Shown here in pieces: positions 36,629 through 44,207 of a DNA stretch of 48,636 nucleotides; positions within the stretch are counted from its first letter, which is position 1, and each line of letters begins with the position of its first letter. Location of the stretch: NCBI RefSeq assembly GCF_914484835.1, contig NZ_CAJZAR010000102.1, forward strand, positions 1-48,636. The letters are read 5' to 3'. The position numbers and the translations under genes were made by a program. The notes beneath the pieces were generated by a model. The model was not told the origin of the DNA, did no database searches, and saw only the letters and a list, made by a program, of their open reading frames with translations. The DNA comes from Paraburkholderia tropica (GTDB lineage: Bacteria > Pseudomonadota > Gammaproteobacteria > Burkholderiales > Burkholderiaceae).

Positions 36629-37951
36629 TCAGCCGTGGCCGCGCATGTCGCGATGGATATCGTGCGTGACGAAGCCCGAATCGTTGTCGGGCTTGTCGAG
36701 CCAGCCCGGCTGCGCGAGCGACGCGCGAATGTCCTGCAGGCCGCTCGTCCAGTGCTCACGCATCGTCGAAATACCGAACTGGAAGTCCTTGAAGTGGCCT
36801 TCGTACTCCTTGTGCCGGTAGATCAGGTGGATCACGTTGTACTTCTTCGAGCACGAGAGTTCGTCCGCCAGCTCGACCCACGTATCCTGCCGATGCTCGG
36901 GCGCGACACGCTCCAGCACCTCGCGCAGCACATGCCGGAAACGCTGCGAGCGTTGCAGCATGTCGGTGACCAGACGCGTGCGGCTCGAATACTGGATGTC
37001 CTTCATGCGGCCCTGCACGTCGGTGATGTTGTCGGGCACCGGACCACGCGCGCTCCACAGATCGACCTGAAACGCGAGCGTGTCGCGCCGCGGCGTGGTC
37101 TGAATGACCTCGTAGAGCGGCGTGTTCGACATCAGGCCGCCGTCCCAGTAATACTCGCCGTCGATTTCCACTGCCGCGAAGCCCGGCGGCAGCGCGCCCG
37201 ACGCGATGAAATGCTCGGGACGCAGCGTGGTGGTCGTGTTGTCGAAGTAGACGAAGTTGCCCGTGCCCACGTTCACCGCGCCCACCGACACACGCGTCTC
37301 GCGCGAATTGATGCGGTCGAAATCGCAGAGCCGTTCGAGCGTGGCCTTGAGCGGCGTGGTGTCGTAGTAGCTCGCCTTGCCGGGCTCGCCCGACGCCGTG
37401 GGCAGCGGCGGCGGAAAGCGCGGCGTGAAGAAGCCCTTCTGCCCTTCGATCACCGCGCCCGCCGCCTGCAAGGCCGTGAAGCTCTTGCGCACGGCGTCGC
37501 CGGAATTGAACAGCGCGTGCTCGATGAAAGCCGGCAACGGCGGACTCCAGGCGGGCTGGCAGATCGTTTCCCAGAACTCGCGCAAACGCGCCACGCGATG
37601 CTCGGGCGCGTTGCCCGCGATCAGCGCCGTGTTGAGCGCGCCGATGGAGATGCCCGCGATCCAGGTGGGCGCGATGCCCGCCTCGACCAGCCCTTCGTAC
37701 ACGCCCGCCTGATACGCGCCGAGCGCGCCGCCGCCTTGCAGCGTGAGCGCGACCGTCTCCCATTGATCGGAGTCGCTCGCGCAGCGCGAGACGCGCGGCT
37801 GCGCGCCGGGGTGCGGAGCGGACTTCGAAGCCGCTTGTGAGGACGCTTGTAAATCGGCCTCGGCGCCAGCCTGCGCGCCCGAGGCGGCGCCCACGCCGGT
37901 CGCGTCGTCGACGGCGCTCGACCGGGCCTGCCCTTTCTTGCGTTGCGCCAT
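36629..37951 (-). CDS. Patatin-like phospholipase (DUF3734)
   Basis: A 440-residue acyl hydrolase. The oxyanion motif LQGGGALGAYQAGVYEGL, the nucleophile motif GISIGALN and the DGGLMSNTPL catalytic Asp are visible; the C-terminal third is the DUF3734 extension ending in a basic tail. The N-terminal 60 residues are low complexity. It is 15 bases downstream of a 3-hydroxybutyrate dehydrogenase gene. That pairing suggests a role in membrane lipid or poly-hydroxybutyrate granule turnover, which is inference. Confidence 0.93.
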   Translation of the reverse strand: MAQRKKGQARSSAVDDATGVGAASGAQAGAEADLQASSQAASKSAPHPGAQPRVSRCASDSDQWETVALTLQGGGALGAYQAGVYEGLVEAGIAPTWIAGISIGALNTALIAGNAPEHRVARLREFWETICQPAWSPPLPAFIEHALFNSGDAVRKSFTALQAAGAVIEGQKGFFTPRFPPPLPTASGEPGKASYYDTTPLKATLERLCDFDRINSRETRVSVGAVNVGTGNFVYFDNTTTTLRPEHFIASGALPPGFAAVEIDGEYYWDGGLMSNTPLYEVIQTTPRRDTLAFQVDLWSARGPVPDNITDVQGRMKDIQYSSRTRLVTDMLQRSQRFRHVLREVLERVAPEHRQDTWVELADELSCSKKYNVIHLIYRHKEYEGHFKDFQFGISTMREHWTSGLQDIRASLAQPGWLDKPDNDSGFVTHDIHRDMRGHG

Positions 37952-37966
37952 GACCGGCCCTCCGCG

Positions 37967-38770
37967 TTACTGCATGAACCAGCCGTGGCTCACCACGAAC
38001 GACTGGCCCGTGAAGGCCGCCGTGGGGAACGCCGAGAGGAACAACACCGTCTGCGCGACGTCTTCGACGGTCGTGAAGATGCCGTCGACCGTACCGCCCA
38101 GCATCACGCGCTTGACCACTTCCTCTTCCGAAATGCCGAGTTCCTTGGCCTGCTCGGGAATCTGCTTTTCGACCAGCGGCGTGCGCACGAAACCCGGACA
38201 CACCACGTGCGAGCGCACGTTGTGCTTGCCGCCTTCCTTCGCGAGCACGCGCGCGAGGCCGAGCAGCGCATGCTTGGCCGCCACGTAGGCCGACTTGAGC
38301 GGCGACGCCTCGTGCGAGTGCACCGAGCCCATGTAGATCACCACGCCGCCGCGGTCGTCCTTGTACATATGCTGGAGCGCGGCCTTGGTCGTGAGGAAGG
38401 CGCCGTCGACGTGAATCGCCTGCATCTTCTTCCAGTCGGAGAACGCGTAGTTTTCGATGGGATTGACGATCTGTATGCCGGCGTTCGACACGAGGATGTC
38501 GATCGAGCCGAATTCGGCGGCCACGCGGTCGATGCCCTGATTCACGGCGTCTTCGTTCGTGACGTCCATGGCCACGCCGATGGCTTTGCCGCCCGCGCCC
38601 TTGATCTCTTCGGCGACGGCGTCGGCGCCGCTCTGGTTGAGGTCGGCGATCGCGACGGCCGCGCCCGCCTGGGCGAGCGTCAGTGCGATCTGCTTGCCAA
38701 TACCGCTGGCCGCGCCGGTAACGACCGCGACCTTGCCATCGAGCTTCGAATTCAGAGTGAGAGACGACAT
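37967..38770 (-). CDS. bdhA: 3-hydroxybutyrate dehydrogenase
   Basis: A 267-residue short-chain dehydrogenase. GAASGIGK is the cofactor loop, NAGIQIV the core, and YVAAKHAL carries the catalytic Tyr-x-x-x-Lys. The ending TGQSFVVSHGWFMQ is typical of 3-hydroxybutyrate dehydrogenases. The start at 38770 has GGAGG upstream. It turns 3-hydroxybutyrate into acetoacetate. Confidence 0.9.
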   Translation of the reverse strand: MSSLTLNSKLDGKVAVVTGAASGIGKQIALTLAQAGAAVAIADLNQSGADAVAEEIKGAGGKAIGVAMDVTNEDAVNQGIDRVAAEFGSIDILVSNAGIQIVNPIENYAFSDWKKMQAIHVDGAFLTTKAALQHMYKDDRGGVVIYMGSVHSHEASPLKSAYVAAKHALLGLARVLAKEGGKHNVRSHVVCPGFVRTPLVEKQIPEQAKELGISEEEVVKRVMLGGTVDGIFTTVEDVAQTVLFLSAFPTAAFTGQSFVVSHGWFMQ

Positions 38771-39151
38771 CGAGCACCTCCAGGAATGGGAACAACGACG
38801 TAGAAGAGATGAGACCTCGACGCGCACAATCCGTCAAACCTGTCGAATGGCGTAAGCGTTTTCCTGCATTTGCCCTACGCCATCCGGCCGGATGTTGCGC
38901 CGCGGCCAACCGCGCTATTGTGCATGAAGCCGCGTGCCGCGCGTGCCGATCTGAGCAAGGCGGCGCGTGCTTGCCGCAGCGCATCGTGGCGCGCCGGTGC
39001 TACGGCTTTACAAGCGGCTTCAGGAGCGGCTTCACACGCGGCCGCACAACCCGCTGTTCAACCCGATGTACAACCGTTTGTACGACACAGCGCGCGCTCA
39101 GCGCCGCCGCCGCGATCGTGCTAACTTTGCGTGCTCAACAAGGAGGCGTTC
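38771..39151. promoter_or_regulatory. Divergent region bdhA / aldo-keto reductase
   Basis: About 380 bases. The right half has repeated short units (GTTCAACCCGATGTACAACC-like) that look like degenerate direct repeats. No operator is identified. Confidence 0.4.
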
Positions 39152-40123
39152 ATGAACTATCGGCGACTGGGCCGCTCGGGCCTGCAGGTTAGCGAACTGT
39201 CTATCGGCTCGTGGGTCACGTACGGCAATCAGGTCGACCGCAATCTCGCGCGCGAATCGCTCGCCGCGGCGCGCGACGCGGGCGTCAACTTCTTCGACAA
39301 CGCCGAGGTCTACGCAGGCGGCCAGTCCGAGGAAATCATGGGCCAGGCGCTCAAGGAACTGGCCTGGCCGCGCGTGAGCTACGTGGTCTCCACCAAGTTC
39401 TTCTGGGGCTTGAACGAAGCGCCCAACCAGTACCACACGCTCAATCGCAAATATCTGCTGAACGCGATCGACGAGTCGCTCAAGCGGCTGCAACTCGATT
39501 ACGTCGACCTCGTGTTCTGCCACCGCCCCGACCCGAACACGCCCGTCGAGGAAACCGTCTGGGCGATGAGCGACATGATCACGCGCGGCAAGGCCTTGTA
39601 CTGGGGCACGTCGGAATGGAGCGCGGACGAGATTCGCGCCGCGTGGGAAATCGCCGAGCGGCATCATCTGCACAAGCCGGTCATGGAGCAGCCGCAGTAC
39701 AACCTGTTCCATCGCCGCCGCGTGGAAGACGAATATCGCCGTCTGTATGAAGACATCGGCCTCGGCCTCACCACGTGGAGCCCGCTCGCCTCCGGCCTGC
39801 TGACCGGCAAGTATCGCAGCGGCGTGCCGTCGGACAGCCGCGCGCAGTTGCAAGGCTACGACTGGCTGCGCAAGGAAGTCACCGACGCGGACAAGAACGC
39901 CATCGTCGGCCGCCTCGCCGACTTCGCGAAGGAACTGGGCTGCACGGTCGGCCAGCTCGCGCTCGCGTGGATCCTGAAGAACCCCAACGTGAGCACGGTG
40001 ATCACGGGCGCGTCGCGTATCGAGCAGATCGGCGAGAACATGAAGGCGCGCGAAGTGGCCGAGAAAATCACGCCGGAAGTGAAGGCGAAGATCGAGGCGA
40101 TCGTCGGCGAGCAGTACGAGTAA
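39152..40123 (+). CDS. Aldo-keto reductase
   Basis: A 323-residue (beta/alpha)8 NADPH enzyme, start at 39152 with AAGGAGG upstream. Catalytic residues are seen in FFDNAEVYAGG (Asp, Tyr), VSTKFFW (Lys) and VFCHRPDPNT (His). It is closest to the potassium-channel beta-subunit / methylglyoxal reductase branch (NPNVSTVITGASRIEQIGEN). The natural substrate is unknown. Confidence 0.92.
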   Translation: MNYRRLGRSGLQVSELSIGSWVTYGNQVDRNLARESLAAARDAGVNFFDNAEVYAGGQSEEIMGQALKELAWPRVSYVVSTKFFWGLNEAPNQYHTLNRKYLLNAIDESLKRLQLDYVDLVFCHRPDPNTPVEETVWAMSDMITRGKALYWGTSEWSADEIRAAWEIAERHHLHKPVMEQPQYNLFHRRRVEDEYRRLYEDIGLGLTTWSPLASGLLTGKYRSGVPSDSRAQLQGYDWLRKEVTDADKNAIVGRLADFAKELGCTVGQLALAWILKNPNVSTVITGASRIEQIGENMKAREVAEKITPEVKAKIEAIVGEQYE

Positions 40124-40372
40124 GGCGGGTCGTGTTGCGCGTCATGTTGCGAGTCAGGCCGCGCTGTACGACGCTGTACAATACGCGGCTTCGCCGGCGC
40201 GACATGTTGCTCGAGACCTTTGAAACACCCGGAACGCCGCCGGCGCGCATCGCCAGCGGCGCGTCTCTCAAGAGACGTCTCGAAAGAGCCTGAGCGCCGC
40301 CGTTTTTCGTTTCACCGCCATTGGCGCGCGTGCGCGCGCGCCGGTCGCCACCTTCCTCGCGTCCGCCCCATC

Positions 40373-41218
40373 ATGCTGAGCTACCGCCACGCTTTCCACG
40401 CCGGCAATCACGCCGATGTCCTCAAGCACGCCGTCGTCGTGCAACTGCTGCATTACCTCAGCAAGAAGGACAAGTCGTACTGGTATATCGATACCCACGC
40501 GGGCGCGGGCGCCTATGCGCTGCGCGAGGGCTACGCCACCAAGAACGCCGAATTCGACACCGGCATCGGCAAGCTCTGGGGCCGCACCGACCTGCCGCCG
40601 ATGCTCTCGGATTACGTCGACGAAGTCGCGGCGCTGAATCCCGACGGCCATCTGCGCTTCTATCCCGGCTCGCCCTATCTCGCATGGCGCCTGATGCGCG
40701 AGCAGGACCGCATGCGTCTGTTCGAGCTTCACAGCACCGAAATCGACGTGCTCCGTCATCGTTTCCACGACGCCGGCCGCCGCGTGATGATTTACGCGGG
40801 CGACGGCTTCGACGGCGTGAAGACGCTCCTGCCGCCGCCGCCGCGCCGCGCGCTGGTGCTGATTGATCCGTCGTTCGAGGACAAGCGCGACTATTCGCGC
40901 ACGGTCAAGTGCGTCGAGGAAGGGCTGGAGCGTTTTGCGACCGGCACCTACGCGGTCTGGTATCCGCAGGTCACGCGGCCCGAATCGCAGCGCTTTCCCG
41001 AGCAGCTCAAGCGTCTGCAGGAAAAGAACTGGCTGCACGTCTCGCTGTCGGTGAAGCGTCCGCCGCGCGATGGTTTTGGTCTGTTCGGCAGCGGCATGTT
41101 CATCGTCAACCCGCCGTACACGCTGGTTGCCGCACTCAAGGAAACGATGCCCTGGCTCGTCAAGACGCTCGGCGAGGACGACGGCGCGCAATTCAAGCTC
41201 GAATCGCGCGGCGACTGA
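40373..41218 (+). CDS. rlmJ: 23S rRNA m6A2030 methyltransferase RlmJ
   Basis: A 281-residue S-adenosylmethionine enzyme. The N-terminal MLSYRHAFHAGNHADVLKH is diagnostic, with YIDTHAGAG (cofactor site) and LIDPSFE (catalytic DPPY-type motif, with Ser in the third position and Phe in the fourth). The C-terminal GFGLFGSGMFIVNPPYTL agrees. It methylates A2030 of 23S rRNA. The motif variant DPSF differs from the usual DPPY/DPPF. Confidence 0.95.
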   Translation: MLSYRHAFHAGNHADVLKHAVVVQLLHYLSKKDKSYWYIDTHAGAGAYALREGYATKNAEFDTGIGKLWGRTDLPPMLSDYVDEVAALNPDGHLRFYPGSPYLAWRLMREQDRMRLFELHSTEIDVLRHRFHDAGRRVMIYAGDGFDGVKTLLPPPPRRALVLIDPSFEDKRDYSRTVKCVEEGLERFATGTYAVWYPQVTRPESQRFPEQLKRLQEKNWLHVSLSVKRPPRDGFGLFGSGMFIVNPPYTLVAALKETMPWLVKTLGEDDGAQFKLESRGD

Positions 41219-41381
41219 CGTCCGGCGCGACCCTGTGGCATGCCCGTCCGTGGCATGCCCGTTTGCTGTATTTCCTTCTCGCCGCGCATCCGGCGCGGCG
41301 TATCGCGTGCTCGTGCACGTAGCTCGTCCAGATACCCGCCGTTAGTTGCCTCGCCTGGCGGCAGCTGTCAAGCGCCGCGCC

Positions 41382-41717
41382 TTATTGCTGAGGCGCGTAC
41401 TGCTGCGGCGTGGGCCGCGGACGCGGCGGCCGTCCGCCCCCGCCGCCCGGCGCTTCCACATACGGCGCAACGATGATCGGCTGCTGCTGAGTGCTGCCGT
41501 CCGTCGGCAACTGCTGCATCGGCACCATCTGCGACTGGCCGAGCGGCGCATTCTGCAACACGATGCCTTTCTGGCCGTCGCTGATCCCGTGCTGCGTATC
41601 GAGGATCAGCGGCTGCCCCGCCTGCGCGCCCGCGCTGGTCAGCGCGGCGATCGCCGCGATCGCAACGACGCGCACGGAATGGTGAAAAAAGCTGACTGAC
41701 ACGCTGACTGACGCCAT
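41382..41717 (-). CDS. Small exported hypothetical protein
   Basis: A 111-residue protein from 41717. The first 33 residues form a signal peptide (VRVVAIAAIAALTSAGAQAG). The mature part is rich in Gln, Pro and Gly, with QPIIVAPYVEAPGGGGGRPPRP at the end. No family is recognised. Possibly periplasmic or secreted; function unknown. Confidence 0.65.
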   Translation of the reverse strand: MASVSVSVSFFHHSVRVVAIAAIAALTSAGAQAGQPLILDTQHGISDGQKGIVLQNAPLGQSQMVPMQQLPTDGSTQQQPIIVAPYVEAPGGGGGRPPRPRPTPQQYAPQQ

Positions 41718-41862
41718 GAACCGTCCCCCGGTAGATAAAAGCGACTCCACTGTGTTGTCGGCTTGTCGCAAAAAAGACTTTACCTTACCGCGGTGGGAAG
41801 GCTGAGACTGCCTTCATCGGAACGCTTTGGACGCCGGAGCGCCGGACCGTCAGAAATGACAA

Positions 41863-41882
41863 AGCCCCGCCAGTGCGGGGCT
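41863..41882 (-). terminator. Terminator of the DUF3563 gene
   Basis: AGCCCCGC and GCGGGGCT pair around CAGT. On the minus strand a T-rich tract follows. Confidence 0.8.
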
Positions 41883-41910
41883 TGCGACAGCGCAGATTGC
41901 CTGCGGCTGC

Positions 41911-42057
41911 TTACAGCGAGTAGCCGTTCGATTCGAGCGAGCGGATGCGCTGTTCGAGTTGCACGATGTCCGACGAAGAAGCGAGATACGCTTCGCGGCG
42001 ACGACGTTCGGCAGTTTCAAACCAGGTGCTCAGCTTTTCAAGAAGGTACGCAAACAT
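41911..42057 (-). CDS. DUF3563 mini-protein
   Basis: A 48-residue protein, start at 42057 with GGAGAA upstream. It begins MFAYLLEKLSTWFETAERRRREAYL and has a coiled-coil-like C-terminal half (DIVQLEQRIRSLESNGY), the DUF3563 pattern. Known mainly in Burkholderiales as highly expressed small proteins; function unknown. Confidence 0.88.
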   Translation of the reverse strand: MFAYLLEKLSTWFETAERRRREAYLASSSDIVQLEQRIRSLESNGYSL

Positions 42058-42401
42058 GATGATGTTCTCCAAGGATCTGTGTATCCCCGGTGGATTTTGC
42101 ATCAGGGATTACCCTCGTAAGGGATAACCCGCATTATAGCGGTTGCACCTGAATTTGCTAGTGAATTGCTCGAATGCGGTGCATTCCAGTTTGGAATAAT
42201 GCGCCGCGCGTATTTGGCAACTTGATGATTTATCGACACATTCCACGCCACGATCGCCTTACGTCAGGGGCTGATGGCGTTTTACGCACCAATTTTGTGC
42301 AAATCACCGCCACCAGCACGCCGGTTGCGACAATTTGCCTGCGCGGGTTGCACCTTTCGGTCGGCGGTTCGGTCGGCAAATCGATCGGCAAATCGGGCCG
42401 C
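42058..42401. other. Intergenic region
   Basis: About 340 bases between two leftward genes. AT-rich DNA at 42130-42300 likely holds the DUF3563 promoter. No other element is recognised. Confidence 0.4.
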
Positions 42402-42818
42402 TCAGGCCTCGCTACCCTGCGCGACCGGTTCGGGATCGGCGAGCCGCTCGATGATCGGGCAGTCGGGCCGGTCGTCGCCGTGGCAGTGCGCGGCCAGATG
42501 GCGCAGCGTGTCGCGCATCTGCGTGAGTTCGGCGATGCGCTGGTCGAGTTCGGCAACGTGCTCCATCGCGATCGCCTTGACCTCGGCGCTCGCCCGCGAG
42601 CGGTCGTGCCAGAGCGCCAGCAGACGGCGGATATCGTCGACGAGAAAACCCAGACGCCGCGCCTGGCGGATGAAACGCAGCGCGTGCACCTCCTCCATGC
42701 CGTACACGCGGTAGCCCGCTTCCGTGCGCGCCTTGGGCGCGAGCAGGTCGACGCTCTCGTAATAGCGGATCATTTTCGCGGTGACGCCCGATGCGCGCGC
42801 CGCTTCGCCAATGTTCAT
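42402..42818 (-). CDS. cueR: CueR copper-responsive MerR regulator
   Basis: A 138-residue MerR-family protein. The helix-turn-helix MNIGEAARASGVTAKMIRYYE and the dimer helix are complete. The metal-binding loop has Cys112 and Cys120 (HCHGDDRPDCPI), the same positions as in E. coli CueR, so it senses Cu(I)/Ag(I). Divergent from a copper chaperone gene; its operator is at 42860-42880. Confidence 0.94.
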   Translation of the reverse strand: MNIGEAARASGVTAKMIRYYESVDLLAPKARTEAGYRVYGMEEVHALRFIRQARRLGFLVDDIRRLLALWHDRSRASAEVKAIAMEHVAELDQRIAELTQMRDTLRHLAAHCHGDDRPDCPIIERLADPEPVAQGSEA

Positions 42819-42859
42819 GCTGCTCTCCTGCCGAAATTCCAACGATTCTTTGATGCTAT

Positions 42860-42880
42860 ACCTTCCCATGATGGGAAAGT
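42860..42880. promoter_or_regulatory. CueR operator
   Basis: ACCTTCCCATGATGGGAAAG(T) is the MerR-type dyad ACCTTCC-N-GGGAA-GT. On the minus strand it sits between TGGACT and TAGCAT with a 19-base spacer, the overlong spacing that CueR corrects, so it points at cueR itself. A promoter towards copZ is less clear. Confidence 0.65.
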
Positions 42881-42996
42881 CCAGCGCTCACCGGCTGCCC
42901 TGCCGGTAAGCGCCGGACACCCACTGGCATAATCCGGCGCAGGCCGCATATGTCGTTTGTCTTTCCGTTCCGTTCACTCAGCAAAAGGAAATCACC

Positions 42997-43200
42997 ATGA
43001 TCCAGTTCAACGTCGAAGGCATGAGCTGCCAGCACTGCGTCGGCGCCGTCACGCGCGCGATCCACGAACAGGACGCCGCCGCCAAGGTCCAGATCGACCT
43101 GGCCGCTGGCCGCGTGAGCGTCGAATCGACCCAGAGCGCCGACGTGCTCAAGGCCGCCATCGACGAAGCCGGCTACACGGTCAAGAGCACGGCGGCCTGA
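42997..43200 (+). CDS. copZ: Copper chaperone (HMA domain)
   Basis: A 67-residue heavy-metal-associated protein with the metal motif GMSCQHC (Cys11, Cys14) and the ferredoxin-like end VLKAAIDEAGYTVK. It binds Cu(I) in the cytoplasm. The ribosome site AAAAGGA is good. It is divergent from cueR; no CopA-type ATPase lies in the window. Confidence 0.94.
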   Translation: MIQFNVEGMSCQHCVGAVTRAIHEQDAAAKVQIDLAAGRVSVESTQSADVLKAAIDEAGYTVKSTAA

Positions 43201-43213
43201 GGCCGGGCGCGCC

Positions 43214-44146
43214 ATGTTCAAGGTCGCCGTCATTGGTGCGTCCGGGCTGCTCGGACGCGCGCTCGTGCGCGAACTCGCCGCCGAAACCGGCTGGCAGGTC
43301 GTGCAGACCGCACACAGCCGCGTGGGGCCGCATCAGGTCGCGCTCGACATCCGCGACGCGCAGGCGGTCGCGGCCTTCGTCGCGCGCGAGGCGCCTGACG
43401 CCATCGTGATCGCGGCCGCCGAGCGTCGTCCCGACGTCTGCGAGCACGATCCCGTTGCGGCGCGCGCGCTCAACGTCGACGCGGTGCGCGGCATCGCCAC
43501 GGCGGCGAAGGCGCGCGGCGCGTGGGTGCTGTCGATTTCCACCGACTACGTGTTCGACGGCACGCAGCCGCCGTATTTGCCGGACGCCGCGCCGAATCCG
43601 CTCAACGCCTACGGCCGCAGCAAGCTCGAAGGCGAGCGCGCGCTGCTCGACGCGAGCGACGATGCGCTCGTGCTGCGTCTGCCGCTGCTGTACGGTCCGA
43701 TCGTCGACTGGAACGAATCGGCGGTCACGAGCCTCGTGCCGCCGATCCGCGCGGCGGCTTCGTCGGATGCGAACGCCGTGGCAAAGCCCGCGCCGATGGA
43801 CGCCTGGGCCACGCGCTATCCGACCTTCACGCCCGACGTGGCCTTCGTGATCCGCGAGCTGCTCACGCGCTGCGCGGATGGCGAGGCCGTGCGCGGCATC
43901 GCGCAATGGTCCGGCGACGAGCCGATGACCAAGTACGAGATCGCGCAGCGCATCGCACGCGCGCTCGGCATCGAGGCGCATCTGATCGCGCTGACGCAGC
44001 CGACGGATGCGACGCCGCGTCCGCGCGACTGCCATCTCGATTCGGGCCGCCTCGAAGCGCTCGGCATCGGGCGGCGCACGCCGTTCGACGCGGGCATCGG
44101 CGCGGTGCTCGATGCGTTCGCGCGCGAATACGCGGACAAAAACTAA
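43214..44146 (+). CDS. RmlD-like sugar-nucleotide reductase (SDR)
   Basis: A 310-residue extended short-chain dehydrogenase. GASGLLGRALV is the NAD(P) loop, STDYVFDGTQ and YGRSKLEGE hold the catalytic Thr/Tyr/Lys, and LRLPLLYGP follows. It belongs to the RmlD / MAT2B branch (dTDP-4-dehydrorhamnose reductase-like). It starts 13 bases after copZ, an unexpected pairing for a sugar enzyme; the substrate is not known. Confidence 0.88.
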   Translation: MFKVAVIGASGLLGRALVRELAAETGWQVVQTAHSRVGPHQVALDIRDAQAVAAFVAREAPDAIVIAAAERRPDVCEHDPVAARALNVDAVRGIATAAKARGAWVLSISTDYVFDGTQPPYLPDAAPNPLNAYGRSKLEGERALLDASDDALVLRLPLLYGPIVDWNESAVTSLVPPIRAAASSDANAVAKPAPMDAWATRYPTFTPDVAFVIRELLTRCADGEAVRGIAQWSGDEPMTKYEIAQRIARALGIEAHLIALTQPTDATPRPRDCHLDSGRLEALGIGRRTPFDAGIGAVLDAFAREYADKN

Positions 44147-44207
44147 GCCTCGCGGCGATGCGGGCAACACGGCCCGCATCGCCCTCTCCCCTCGCCGTCA
44201 ACACCGC

